In this document: one piece after another, positions 8,666-18,226 of the stretch | Layout of the letters: each line of letters opens with the position of its first letter | Numbering within the stretch: position 1 is the stretch's first letter | Assembly: GCA_037147175.1 (NCBI GenBank) | Contig: JBAWVS010000025.1 | Span: 1 to 38,083 of the forward strand | Length of the DNA: 38,083 nt | Origin: a bacterium | GTDB taxonomy: Bacteria > Cyanobacteriota > Vampirovibrionia > Gastranaerophilales > UBA9971 | Direction of reading: 5' to 3' | The notes under the pieces: generated by a model | Seen by the model: the letters and a program-made list of their open reading frames with translations, nothing else | What the model was told of the DNA's origin: nothing | Databases searched by the model: none | Position numbers and translations under genes: made by a program

Positions 8666-10059
8666 TTTATGATTGTTTTATGTTCTATAACGAGCTTGAA
8701 CTTCTTGAAATCAGATTTAATGAGCTTAACGAAGTTGTTGACAAGTTTGTTATAGTAGAATCTTCAAAAACTTTTACTAATCAACCCAAAAAACTTATTT
8801 TTGACGAAAATAAACAAAAATTTTCAGCTTTTAAAGAAAAAATAATTCATATTGTAATAGATGAATTTCCCGGATGCAAATCCGCATGGGAATGTGAAAT
8901 TTTTCAAAGAAATGCAATCGAAAAAGGTCTTAAAAGCTGCAAACCTGACGAAATAATTATAATTTCTGATGTTGATGAAATACCAAATGCAAAAGCTCTC
9001 GCTAATTGTATAAATTTTGAAGGGATAAAAGTTCTTAAACAAAATCAATATAATTTTTATCTTAATTACATAAATGATAAAGAACCATATTGGCTCAGAG
9101 GTCCAAGGGTTTTGTTTTATAAAGACTTTAGTAAAACTGCTAACGAAATAAGAAACATTCAAGGACAAATAATTGAGAATGGCGGATGGCATTTTAGTTT
9201 TCTTGGAGGCATTCAAAAAGTAAAAGAAAAAATTCAATCATTTGCTCATCAAGAATACAACAACGAGTATTACTTGAATGAAGTCCGATTAAATAATTTA
9301 ATTTTAGACGGTGTAGATATCTTTGAGAGAGGATATAAATACAAAATTGTTAATATTGACAATACTTTCCCTGAATATATCGTTAAAAATAAAGAAAAAT
9401 ATAAAAATTTAATTTTAAAAACTGCCCCTGTTTTTCACAGGCTTAAAAATATTTTAATACAGTCCAAAAGGCACGATAAGAAATATGTAGACACTATTAA
9501 TCCGATAAATGACAATCCTATTTTGGATTTTATCGCTCCTACTTCCAAAAAAGTCCTTGAAATAGGAACAAGCGAAGGATTAAAAGAAATAATTTCAAAA
9601 AAATTTAATCTGACGGACTACTTTAATGCGGAAATTAATAACGGAGTTTGCGAAGTTGACACATTGTCCGAGGATTATTTTGATTGCGCAATTCTGGATG
9701 AAACTTTACCACAACTTTATAATCCTATTGAAATTTTGAACAAAATAAAGCCTAAATTAAATAAAAATGGTTATGTATTAATGGTTATTCCTAATTTTAG
9801 ATATATTAAAATCTTAAATCAAATTATTTTTAAGAAAAATTTTCAATATAAAGAATTAGGAGTTTTATCAGAAAAAAATATTCGTTTTTTTACACGCAAA
9901 AGTTTATTTGATGCTATAAGCAAGTCAGGTTACTTTGCTATAACCTTAAAAGGATTGAATCCCGACAATTCCCTTGAATTTCTTATTAAGAATGCGATAA
10001 CTTTTAATAATCTATATGATTGCAAGCACGAAAAGTTTTTATGCGTAATTAAGTGTTAG
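8662..10059 (+). CDS. GT17-like glycosyltransferase fused to a methyltransferase-like domain
   Basis: The 465-residue protein has two parts. Residues 1-250 match GT17 (beta-1,4-GlcNAc transferase type): MIYDCFMFYNELELLEIRFNE, VDKFVIVESSKTFT, IIIISDVDEIPN and NGGWHFSFLGG. From about residue 285, a Rossmann-type region with KVLEIGTSEGLKEII, a DCAILDETLPQL strand and VLMVIPNFRYIKIL resembles a class I methyltransferase. The SAM loop EIGTSEG is degenerate compared with GxGxG, so methyl transfer is likely but unproven. The fusion suggests that sugar addition and modification are coupled. The start overlaps the previous gene by 4 bp. Confidence 0.8.
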   Translation: MIYDCFMFYNELELLEIRFNELNEVVDKFVIVESSKTFTNQPKKLIFDENKQKFSAFKEKIIHIVIDEFPGCKSAWECEIFQRNAIEKGLKSCKPDEIIIISDVDEIPNAKALANCINFEGIKVLKQNQYNFYLNYINDKEPYWLRGPRVLFYKDFSKTANEIRNIQGQIIENGGWHFSFLGGIQKVKEKIQSFAHQEYNNEYYLNEVRLNNLILDGVDIFERGYKYKIVNIDNTFPEYIVKNKEKYKNLILKTAPVFHRLKNILIQSKRHDKKYVDTINPINDNPILDFIAPTSKKVLEIGTSEGLKEIISKKFNLTDYFNAEINNGVCEVDTLSEDYFDCAILDETLPQLYNPIEILNKIKPKLNKNGYVLMVIPNFRYIKILNQIIFKKNFQYKELGVLSEKNIRFFTRKSLFDAISKSGYFAITLKGLNPDNSLEFLIKNAITFNNLYDCKHEKFLCVIKC

Positions 10060-10066
10060 CTATTAT

Positions 10067-10858
10067 CTAATTTATAATATTATCAAATTTTCGTATATTG
10101 TTTTTATTATCCTGTTTGAATTTTTCATAAGGATATTGTTGTAATGTATTGCTAATACACTTACTTTTGTAATCAAACATACCTTTAATTCCACAAAAAG
10201 CTTTTTTGTATTTACAGTTATAAATGAATTCTTTATTAAATACAGGTCGTTCAGATCCGCATAATTTCGTTGTTTCTATGTTAGAGGCTACAATATCGCA
10301 TCCTTCCGCTATATTTGAAATTCCTTCAATTGAAATTTGTTGAGGTTTAACTTTGAATATTTTTTCAAATCTCCAGAACATATCTCCGTCTTCTTCTCCA
10401 AAAGCTATTAATCTTTCATCAAAATATTTTAATTTATGAGCAAGTTGTTTGGAAATAACAAAATGAGACCAGCTGTTATTTAGAATCAGCAAATCATTTT
10501 TCAAATCATCATTATTTTTTTTCATTATTCTTGCTTCTATTAAAGGAATAATTTGAGAATCTTCAAATTTAATATCATCATTTAATATTAGTATATGATC
10601 TGTAGGTGAATGAATAATAAGGGTATTCCACATTTTGCTCAAGCCTGTGAACGCCGGGAAAAAAACAGGATAAGCCTTTTTAATTGTTGACAAATATTGT
10701 AATAATGATTTTCGATATTTTTCATCGAAATCTTCTTCATTATCAGCATTAATGGTTATAAGAATACTTATGTCTTCATCAAAACTCCTGATTTGATTAA
10801 TTAAATTTTTTAACAAATCAAATCGTCTTTTAAAAGTTGTAATTCCTATTGAAAGCAT
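10067..10858 (-). CDS. GT2-like glycosyltransferase
   Basis: The 263-residue protein begins with the GT2 strand LSIGITTFKRRFDLLKNLI, has ILITINADNEEDF and the metal-site region HILILNDDIKF near residue 92, and later FGEEDGDMFWRFEK, the position where GT2 enzymes carry the catalytic ED motif. It is short for GT2 but both halves are present. Convergent with the gene ending at 10059 (7-bp gap) and just downstream of a second GT2 gene on the same strand. Substrate unknown. Confidence 0.78.
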   Translation of the reverse strand: MLSIGITTFKRRFDLLKNLINQIRSFDEDISILITINADNEEDFDEKYRKSLLQYLSTIKKAYPVFFPAFTGLSKMWNTLIIHSPTDHILILNDDIKFEDSQIIPLIEARIMKKNNDDLKNDLLILNNSWSHFVISKQLAHKLKYFDERLIAFGEEDGDMFWRFEKIFKVKPQQISIEGISNIAEGCDIVASNIETTKLCGSERPVFNKEFIYNCKYKKAFCGIKGMFDYKSKCISNTLQQYPYEKFKQDNKNNIRKFDNIIN

Positions 10859-10864
10859 AATAAA

Positions 10865-12424
10865 TTATTTTAACCCCTTATTATAATGGTGATGAAGATT
10901 TAGATTAAGAAAATTATCATATTCAAAAGTTAAAAATAATCCAAAGTATCTTTCCATCAAGCCGCCTTGTATTCGATATTTATGTTCAGTATCAAGCAGT
11001 TCCAATTTTTTATTTTTTACAATATATTCCATAAAACCCATCATTTTTTCAAATGTTTTTATATCAATTAAAAAACAAGAACATAAATTTATGTATTTTT
11101 TGTCGAAAAAATCTTGAATAGAATAATTTATATTAAAATAATCGTTATAATCTTTAAGAATAAAATCATAACAATTTAATCCATCACCTACAAGAGTATT
11201 TGGTTGATTTATATCAGCTAAAATCTTTTGGTTATAATCATTTATCGTATTATGCATCTCAAAACAAACGTGACCTGTAAGTGTATTCTTGATGTAATTA
11301 TTAATTCTTTTTGTAATATCTGTTTTATGTGTTTCAATAATTTTAAGCTCTTTGTCATAATGCAAAAATCCGATAAAATCTAAATTTTTATATAGTTCTT
11401 TATTGTGATAAATGTTATAAATCGCTTCACTTTCTGCCCACCATTTACCCAAATTCTGAAAATTTTGCAATTCGATTTGATGCACAATGCTATATTTGTC
11501 TGAAATCTGCATTTTGTCGGAAGAAACATCAAATATAATATAATTATTTTTATTAAAGAGCTTATCTTTTTTATACATATGATCATGAACTACATTGTGC
11601 GAAACTATGTAGACTTTCCACTTTTTGACAATATTTTGTTCAAAATTATAAAATTCATTTAATTTTAGTTTTTCCAACAATTTTCTGAATTTAATTTTAT
11701 TTATTTTTCTGGGAAAAAATTTCCTTAATAAATTAGTATTATTGAGCTCTTGTTTTGAAAAATATTTTTCCTGAATTTTTGTTCGTTCTTGTTCGTGAAC
11801 CACATTGAATTTCTCATCTGAACTCAATCCGCCTAAACTAAAAATTGAAATAGGCAAATCAACATATTTGTAGTCGCCACCATTTTGGAAATAATTAACA
11901 TACCATTCATAATCTCCAGCGATTTTATTGCTTTCATTATAGAAACCATATTTTTCAAAAGTTTCTTTTCTGAAAAATGTCGCCGGATGAAAAACCGAAC
12001 TGGTAATTAGTCTAATTTTATCTACTATTTTATGGTTTTCATAATACATTTCGCCTGTATAACGATTTAGCATTAATATATTTCCCAGCAACAATCCAGC
12101 TTTAGATTGTTGAGATTGCTCAACAAATTTTTCAACCACCAATTCATTAATTAAACTATCATCCGCATTTAAGAAAAATAACAAATCCCCTGTGGCTAAT
12201 TTTATACCTTTATTCATGGCATTATAAACACCATTATCAGACTCGACTATTAGTTTTGTTACTTTATCTTTATATTTTTCTATAATTTCCAATGTTTTAT
12301 CACTAGAAGCGCCATCAACGATAATATATTCGATATTATCATAAGTTTGATTAGCGACACTTCTTATAGTTTCTTCGATTGTATCCTGTGCATTAAAACA
12401 GGCAGTTATTATTGAAATTTTCAT
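10865..12424 (-). CDS. GT2 domain fused to a DUF4422-like domain
   Basis: The 519-residue protein has an N-terminal GT2 domain (ISIITACFNAQDTIEETIRS, EYIIVDGASSDKTLEII, NGVYNAMNKGIKLATGDLLFFLNADD, AGDYEWYV) and a C-terminal part from about residue 270 starting WKVYIVSHNVVHDHMY. The C-terminal part contains NLGKWWAESEAIYNIYHNKEL and FIGFLHYDKEL, typical of DUF4422 putative glycosyltransferases. It may therefore be a bifunctional transferase adding two sugars in sequence (inference). First gene of a leftward pair, with the third divergent promoter spacer upstream. Confidence 0.82.
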   Translation of the reverse strand: MKISIITACFNAQDTIEETIRSVANQTYDNIEYIIVDGASSDKTLEIIEKYKDKVTKLIVESDNGVYNAMNKGIKLATGDLLFFLNADDSLINELVVEKFVEQSQQSKAGLLLGNILMLNRYTGEMYYENHKIVDKIRLITSSVFHPATFFRKETFEKYGFYNESNKIAGDYEWYVNYFQNGGDYKYVDLPISIFSLGGLSSDEKFNVVHEQERTKIQEKYFSKQELNNTNLLRKFFPRKINKIKFRKLLEKLKLNEFYNFEQNIVKKWKVYIVSHNVVHDHMYKKDKLFNKNNYIIFDVSSDKMQISDKYSIVHQIELQNFQNLGKWWAESEAIYNIYHNKELYKNLDFIGFLHYDKELKIIETHKTDITKRINNYIKNTLTGHVCFEMHNTINDYNQKILADINQPNTLVGDGLNCYDFILKDYNDYFNINYSIQDFFDKKYINLCSCFLIDIKTFEKMMGFMEYIVKNKKLELLDTEHKYRIQGGLMERYFGLFLTFEYDNFLNLNLHHHYNKGLK

Positions 12425-12499
12425 TTTAATTAAATACTTACTTACTTATTTATAATATAATTAATTCTAATTAAGCCATAAATATACTCGGGTGGTCAA
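12425..12499. promoter_or_regulatory. Divergent promoter region with extended TACTTACTTACTT motif
   Basis: This 75-bp spacer holds TACTTACTTACTT at 12435-12447 and TATAAT at 12451-12456, with a GGTGG ribosome-binding site at about 12491-12495 before the TTG start at 12500. It is the third divergent spacer of the cluster to carry this motif in plus orientation. Confidence 0.42.
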
Positions 12500-13726
12500 T
12501 TGAAAAAAATAGCTGTAATTTCAAATACATTTCCACCTTTCTCCGGTGGAGGAGTTGCAACCGCACAATATAACATTTTCTTAAAGCTTAAAGAAGCCGG
12601 TTTTGAAGTAAAAGGTTTTACTTTTTATGATCATGGCAAAGTTAAGTTAAAAGAAAATGACATAATTCGATGTGGCGCACCAAAGACAATTTTTAGAACA
12701 ATAAATAGTTTTACTAAATTATATTTTTCTAAAAAACAGAAAAAAAGTTGTGCCGATTCTACAGAATATGCATGGCAATTTAATTTTTCAATCAATTCTG
12801 CAATCGGATGTTGGAAAATAAATAGAGAATTAAACAAATTCAAACCTGATATCATTATAATTCCTGATTTAGGAACTCCGAATTATTATCTTAAAATCCC
12901 CAAAAATGCTAAAGTAATAATGATTTCACATCATAATGCAATGAGATTTACAGGAAATCCCTTAATTGACAAACATTCTGAACTTGATGCGAAGCTTGTA
13001 AATATTATGGAAAATCAAGGAATGAAAATAGTTGATAAGGTAATTTGCCCTTCAAATTATATGAAAAACGTCTTTAATGAAACTCATAGCTTTGAAGGTG
13101 CTGTCGAAGTTATACCAAACATCATCAACGAAAAGCTTATAGATTCATTCCCTGCGGTGAATATAAAAAAAGAACTGGGATTGAATGAATATTCTCCTCT
13201 TATATACATGCCGGCTGCAAATACTCCTGTAAAAGGTCCTCGCTATATGTATGAGATAATAAGAAGACTTTCAGGGTTTTACAAAGAGCCCATCGGATTT
13301 TATCTTTCCGCAGGTATGACAGAAGAACTTGAATATGAGCTTAAATACAAACCTGAAAACGCTAAAATATATGCACCCGGTTATTTAGATTATGAAAAAA
13401 ATATTGGAATAATTAAAAGCTGTGATTTTGGAATAACTCCGACTTTGCTTGAAAGTTTTGGAATGGCTATACTTGAGGCAAATTTTTGCGGCGTTCCTTT
13501 CGTAAGTTTTGACTGCGGAGGGAATTCGGATATTATAAACAATCAAGAGGACGGTTTTCTTGTTAACTATCTCGAGATGGAAAGCCTTATTGAAAAGAGT
13601 ATTTTATTACTTTCAAACGATGATTTAAGACTAAACATGGGAAAAAAAGCATTAGAAAACGCTTGTGAGGATTATAATTCAGAAAAAATATTAAAAAAGC
13701 TTAAGGAATTTATATATGCTTTTTAA
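12500..13726 (+). CDS. GT4 family glycosyltransferase
   Basis: The 408-residue GT-B enzyme starts KKIAVISNTFPPFSGGGVATAQYNI, with the glycine-rich loop of GT4 enzymes. It has MISHHNAMRFTG in the acceptor domain, the VIPNIINEKLID linker, and the donor signature TPTLLESFGMAILEANFCGVPFVSFDCGG (EX7E). The chosen start is TTG with GGTGG 4-9 nt upstream; the next in-frame methionine would cut into the first beta strand. The 3-prime end overlaps the MBOAT gene by 11 bp, so this is the first gene of a long rightward operon to 19.1 kb. Confidence 0.87.
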   Translation: MKKIAVISNTFPPFSGGGVATAQYNIFLKLKEAGFEVKGFTFYDHGKVKLKENDIIRCGAPKTIFRTINSFTKLYFSKKQKKSCADSTEYAWQFNFSINSAIGCWKINRELNKFKPDIIIIPDLGTPNYYLKIPKNAKVIMISHHNAMRFTGNPLIDKHSELDAKLVNIMENQGMKIVDKVICPSNYMKNVFNETHSFEGAVEVIPNIINEKLIDSFPAVNIKKELGLNEYSPLIYMPAANTPVKGPRYMYEIIRRLSGFYKEPIGFYLSAGMTEELEYELKYKPENAKIYAPGYLDYEKNIGIIKSCDFGITPTLLESFGMAILEANFCGVPFVSFDCGGNSDIINNQEDGFLVNYLEMESLIEKSILLLSNDDLRLNMGKKALENACEDYNSEKILKKLKEFIYAF

Positions 13727-15137
13727 TTCAGTTGATTTTTTATTTATATTTTTACCAATAACATTTTTTGTTTACTTTTTTCTCAACAAAATTAAACTTG
13801 TACAACTTTCAAAAGCATGGTTAGTTCTAGCTTCATTGCTTTTCTATTCTTATTGGAGCATAAAATACTTACCATTAATACTTTGTTCAATGCTTTTTAA
13901 CTATTCAATAGGAACCACTCTGAATAATCCCGAAAACTTAAAGCTGAAAATAAACAAGAAATTGGTTCTGGCTTTTGGAGTTACCAGTAATTTATTGCTT
14001 TTAGGTTATTACAAATATTTTGATTTTTTTATTTCTAACACAAATCTTGTTTTGAAAAGTAATTTTAACTTGCTACATATAATTTTACCCCTTGGAATAA
14101 GCTTTTTCACTTTTACGCAAATTGCATATCTTGTTGATGCTTATAAGCAGGAAGTTAAAGAAGCAGATTTTTTAAATTATACTTTGTTTGTGACATATTT
14201 TCCTCACTTAATCGCAGGTCCTATTCTGCATCATAGTGAAATGATGCCTCAATTTTCAAAATTGAAAAATAAAATTATTAACCACAGAAATATATCTATA
14301 GGGCTGACTTTAATAATTATTGGACTTTTTAAAAAAGTTGTTATAGCGGATAATCTTTCTCCTATAGTTCATTCAGGATTTGATGTTGCAAAACATTTAA
14401 GCTTTTTAGAAGCTTGGTTGGTAAGCCTATCTTATACATTTCAACTTTATTTCGACTTTTCCGGTTACACAGATATGGCACTCGGTATTTCAAAATTATT
14501 TAATATTCATTTGCCTGAGAATTTTAATTCTCCATACAAAGCTAAGAATATTCAGGATTTCTGGCGTAGATGGCATATGACTCTTTCAAGGTTTTTAAGA
14601 GACTATATTTATATTCCTCTTGGAGGAAACAGATTTGGAGAATTTAAAACTTATCAAAACCTTTTCACCACTTTTATTCTTGGGGGAATCTGGCATGGAG
14701 CAGCATGGACATTTGTTTTATGGGGTGCATTGCATGGATTTGCTCTTATTGTCCATAGATACTGGAAAACTTTAGGCTTTAAAATAAATAACTTTATTGC
14801 AGTGATACTTACTTTTTTGTTTATAAATTTCACATGGATTTTCTTTAGGGCATTAAATTTTAATGATGCCTTAAAAATTATAAACGGAATGATTGGATTT
14901 TCAGGATTTATAATTCCAAAGACAAACAAATTAATATTGAGATTTCCTGATGGTATTTGTATAAATTGGCTTTTGCTTCTTACGGTCTTTATTATTGTTT
15001 TTGCTTTAAAAAATTCTAATGAATTTGCGAATAAATTTAAACCGTCAAATTTATATATAATTATTTTTGCAATAATCGGTTTTTTATCGATAATAAATTT
15101 AACCCGTGTATCGGAATTTCTTTATTTTCAATTTTAA
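13716..15137 (+). CDS. MBOAT family membrane O-acyltransferase (AlgI-like)
   Basis: The 473-residue polytopic membrane protein starts MLFNSVDFLFIFLPITFFVYFF, the standard AlgI/PatA/DltB-like beginning. It has many hydrophobic segments, YLVDAY in the first half, QLYFDFSGYTDMALGI, NFNSPYKAKNIQDFWRRWH, and the catalytic His region GGIWHGAAWTFVLWGALHG. Members move acetyl groups across the membrane onto exported polysaccharides, usually with an SGNH-type partner. That partner is encoded 8 bp downstream. Full length for the family. Confidence 0.92.
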   Translation: MLFNSVDFLFIFLPITFFVYFFLNKIKLVQLSKAWLVLASLLFYSYWSIKYLPLILCSMLFNYSIGTTLNNPENLKLKINKKLVLAFGVTSNLLLLGYYKYFDFFISNTNLVLKSNFNLLHIILPLGISFFTFTQIAYLVDAYKQEVKEADFLNYTLFVTYFPHLIAGPILHHSEMMPQFSKLKNKIINHRNISIGLTLIIIGLFKKVVIADNLSPIVHSGFDVAKHLSFLEAWLVSLSYTFQLYFDFSGYTDMALGISKLFNIHLPENFNSPYKAKNIQDFWRRWHMTLSRFLRDYIYIPLGGNRFGEFKTYQNLFTTFILGGIWHGAAWTFVLWGALHGFALIVHRYWKTLGFKINNFIAVILTFLFINFTWIFFRALNFNDALKIINGMIGFSGFIIPKTNKLILRFPDGICINWLLLLTVFIIVFALKNSNEFANKFKPSNLYIIIFAIIGFLSIINLTRVSEFLYFQF

Positions 15138-15145
15138 AGGTAAAT

Positions 15146-16249
15146 ATGCAGCAAAAGAAGTTTTATATATATACTTTAACTTTAATAACAATATTTTCGA
15201 CAATTATAATTGCCTTCAACGTTGTTGTGGACCCGTATGGTGTTTTAAATTTGTGTAATATATATAAATTTAACAAAGAAAAACCTGAATTAAAAACAAA
15301 TGAAAGAATATCCAAGTTGTTTACTGCAAAAATAAAAAAATATGACACTCTTTTTATTGGATCATCCAGAACAGATTTTGCGTTAGATCCTAAACATTAT
15401 TATAATTTAACAAAGAAAAAAGCATTAAATTTGGGCATAGGGGGTTCTGACATTTCAGAATCAAAAATAATATTACAAAAATTGATAAAAACACATCCAA
15501 ATCTTAAAACAATAATTTTAGAAGTTGATTATTTCGGATTTAATAGCACACATAAAATCAATAGTAATGAAAAAATCGATTCTTATATTTCATTGAATGA
15601 TTTTTTTAAATTATTTTTATCTTACGATTCTATAAAAAAAAGTATTTCCACTATAAATTATAATTTTAAAACTCCTAACAAGTTTATATATGATTATAAC
15701 GGATTAAGAATTAAAACTCCTGAACATAATTCATATAATTTAGCTCTTGCAGAAATCAACGGAGTTTTAACAAAAAATAAAAATTATTCACTAGATATAA
15801 GCCGACTGCAAAATTTACAAGAAATAAAAAGATTATGCAAACAAAACAATATTAAATTAATTGTTTTTGTTAGTCCTTTAAATTTTGCTGAAATTCACGG
15901 AATTAATTTAACCGGCAATTTTAATAAATATTTAAATTGGCGAAAAGAAATTAGTAAAATAACATCATTTTATGATTTTTCTATGGGAAATTATATTACA
16001 TACGAACCTTTAAAACCTCATATGAGATATTATTTTGATTCTCATCATTACACTATAGAAGTTGGACAAAAAATTCTAGATAAAATTTTAAATAAAAGTA
16101 ATATTGAATCAAATGATAACTTTGGAGTCATTATTACAATGAATAATATTGATAAATATAATAAAGAATTTTATTTGGAATATAAAAATTGGGCTTTAAA
16201 TAATAAAATAATTGTAAAAAAGATAAATCTGTTAAAGAACGGCGGTTGA
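15146..16249 (+). CDS. SGNH-like membrane-anchored acyltransferase partner of MBOAT
   Basis: The 367-residue protein has one N-terminal membrane segment (FYIYTLTLITIFSTIIIAFNVV), so most of it should be outside the cytoplasm. TLFIGSSRTDFAL at about residue 68 provides the SGNH nucleophile-type GxS, and FDSHHYTIEVGQKIL near residue 297 provides the DxxH dyad. Such proteins (AlgJ/AlgX/DltD logic) receive acyl groups from the MBOAT channel and esterify the glycan. The stop overlaps the following gene in a TTGA arrangement. A degraded copy of this C-terminus is found at 19.17-19.28 kb. Confidence 0.8.
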   Translation: MQQKKFYIYTLTLITIFSTIIIAFNVVVDPYGVLNLCNIYKFNKEKPELKTNERISKLFTAKIKKYDTLFIGSSRTDFALDPKHYYNLTKKKALNLGIGGSDISESKIILQKLIKTHPNLKTIILEVDYFGFNSTHKINSNEKIDSYISLNDFFKLFLSYDSIKKSISTINYNFKTPNKFIYDYNGLRIKTPEHNSYNLALAEINGVLTKNKNYSLDISRLQNLQEIKRLCKQNNIKLIVFVSPLNFAEIHGINLTGNFNKYLNWRKEISKITSFYDFSMGNYITYEPLKPHMRYYFDSHHYTIEVGQKILDKILNKSNIESNDNFGVIITMNNIDKYNKEFYLEYKNWALNNKIIVKKINLLKNGG

Positions 16250-17295
16250 ATTTTTCTGATAAAATAACTTGGATAGGTATAGATAGAATGTTTAATAAAT
16301 TACTAAAAGAATATAAACGGTTTATCAAAAAGCAATATTGCCAATTATTTGGTAATTATGATTTTTTGCCATTTTTATGTGATTGGTTTGATGATTGGAA
16401 AAAATATCACATAAAAAATCAATATACCATTCAAGAAAAACTTGATAAATTAAAGAAAAATATGGATCAACAAAGTAAAGATACTGTTGATTTAATTTAT
16501 AATAGATATGTTTTTATCAATCCTTGGTTTGCCGAGAGAGATAATTTTCTTATAAATCTTGATAAGCTCTTTACTGAAAAAGAATTAGTTCAGCAGAAAG
16601 AAAAGTTTTTTGTAGATAAAAACAAATTTAAACTTCCTAAAGGATTTGCACATGCTTTACCAATTTATAAATACGATGCAGGTTTATCTTTTTTAGATAG
16701 CAAGATTTTAAAACAGATAGAAGGAAAAGATATTATAGATGGTGGTGCTTTTATTGGTGATACAGCCATTGTTTTTAATAAATATAGTCCTTCTAAAATA
16801 TATTGTTTTGAGCCAAATGAAGAAAATTTTATAAATTTACAAATTACTTCAAAATTAAATAAATTAGAGGATAAAATTGTACCAGTTCAAAAAGGACTTG
16901 GCGAAAATGTTAATGAACTTAAATTATTCGGAGAGGGTGCCGGAGCCAGTTTAATTAATAATAATGATAATTACACAACTATTTCTGTTACAGATATAGA
17001 CAATTTTGTATTTATCAATGATATTAAACCTGCTTTAATAAAACTTGATGTTGAGGGTTTTGAGCTTGAAACAATTAAAGGGGCATTAAAAACTATAAAA
17101 ACTTTTAAACCTATCTTATTAATTTCTCTATATCATCAGCCCAAAGATTTTTTTGATATCAAACCTTTAATAGAGAGTTTAGAACTTAAATATAATTTTA
17201 TGGTCAGGAAAATAGACCCAAACCACACAACCGTAGAAACAATTCTAATAGGTTATACAGAAGAAGAAGAAGAAGATGATGACGATGATGAATAA
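16246..17295 (+). CDS. FkbM family methyltransferase with acidic tail
   Basis: The 349-residue protein has a 130-residue N-terminal extension, then DIIDGGAFIGDTAIVFNK (SAM loop), IYCFEPNEENFINL and the FkbM signature LIKLDVEGFELETIKGAL, followed by LLISLYHQPKDFF. It is expected to O-methylate a sugar. The TTG at 16246 overlaps the previous stop as TTGA, an arrangement also seen near 965; an ATG at 16288 is an alternative. The last eleven residues are EEEEEDDDDDE, encoded by a GAA/GAT simple repeat that also contains the start codons of the next gene. Confidence 0.88.
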   Translation: MNFSDKITWIGIDRMFNKLLKEYKRFIKKQYCQLFGNYDFLPFLCDWFDDWKKYHIKNQYTIQEKLDKLKKNMDQQSKDTVDLIYNRYVFINPWFAERDNFLINLDKLFTEKELVQQKEKFFVDKNKFKLPKGFAHALPIYKYDAGLSFLDSKILKQIEGKDIIDGGAFIGDTAIVFNKYSPSKIYCFEPNEENFINLQITSKLNKLEDKIVPVQKGLGENVNELKLFGEGAGASLINNNDNYTTISVTDIDNFVFINDIKPALIKLDVEGFELETIKGALKTIKTFKPILLISLYHQPKDFFDIKPLIESLELKYNFMVRKIDPNHTTVETILIGYTEEEEEDDDDDE

Positions 17296-18223
17296 AAACA
17301 AAAAAAAACATTTAATAGTTCTGGGGACAACAGGAAATATGGCATTTGCCACTGCAAATGTGCTTATTGGGATTAAAAAACATTCTCCTTATTTAAATGC
17401 TGATGTTGTTATTTATGAACAAAATGTATCAGAAAATGATAAAATACTTTTAAATTCAATAATGCCTTGTTCTTTTATTAATTATGAATTTCCAGTAAGA
17501 CAAACTGAAAGATTCGATCAAGACAGGTTAAATAGATTCACAGAATTAACTTTTTCCAGATATGAATGTTTTAGAATGCTGGATGAATACAAAAAAATAA
17601 TGTGGCTTGATATTGATATTCTGATACAAGGTGATATCACCCCTATGTTTGATTATAGCGATTCAACTGGTATTTCTTTTGTACCTGAACCATATCCAGT
17701 TTGGAGTCTTTTTACTCAGAGTGTACATGGGAATTATGACTGGAATAAAAAATTTTACAATGCAGGAATTTTTGTTATAGATGATAACCTTAAAGATAGG
17801 GATAAATTATGTGATTGGTGTTATAAAAAAACCTTTGAATATGCCCCTTTTCTTCATTTGCCTGACCAAGCAATTTTAAATATTATGTTTCAAGAATTCG
17901 AAATTGAAATAGAGCCTATGGCAAGAAAGTATAACTGTTATCCAACGGATAAATCTGCAAAAGAAGCTGTTTTACTTCATTCTTACTCTTCTGAAAAGTT
18001 CTGGAACTTTTGGGATTTTAAAGAATGGAATCAAAACTATAAAAAATGGTTAAAAATGGGTGGTTCTGCCTATACAGGGAAAAAAGCCAATTTCATCTCA
18101 AGGGAAGTAAAGAAAATTTTTCCACATGCCCCAGATATTATTAGAAAACCAAGAGCATTTGCTTTATATATTGTTGAAGAATACAAACGAATACAAAATT
18201 CTAAAAAACAGATAAAAGGATAA
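17276..18223 (+). CDS. GT8 family glycosyltransferase, paralogue 2
   Basis: The 315-residue GT8 enzyme has HLIVLGTTGNMAFATANVLIG at its start, the metal site KIMWLDIDILIQGDI, LPDQAILNIMFQEF, and C-terminal WNQNYKKWLKMGGSAYTG. Four possible ATG starts (17276, 17279, 17285, 17288) lie inside the acidic-tail repeat of the FkbM gene. The ATG at 17288 would best match the N-termini of the paralogues. It likely adds a hexose from a UDP donor. The next paralogue begins 4 bp downstream, indicating local duplication. Confidence 0.88.
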   Translation: MMTMMNKNKKKHLIVLGTTGNMAFATANVLIGIKKHSPYLNADVVIYEQNVSENDKILLNSIMPCSFINYEFPVRQTERFDQDRLNRFTELTFSRYECFRMLDEYKKIMWLDIDILIQGDITPMFDYSDSTGISFVPEPYPVWSLFTQSVHGNYDWNKKFYNAGIFVIDDNLKDRDKLCDWCYKKTFEYAPFLHLPDQAILNIMFQEFEIEIEPMARKYNCYPTDKSAKEAVLLHSYSSEKFWNFWDFKEWNQNYKKWLKMGGSAYTGKKANFISREVKKIFPHAPDIIRKPRAFALYIVEEYKRIQNSKKQIKG

Positions 18224-18226
18224 TTA

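Noticed and set aside
14806-14814. Fourth TACTTACTT as a regulatory site
   Set aside because: It lies inside the MBOAT coding sequence (I-L-T-F), so it is taken as a chance occurrence.
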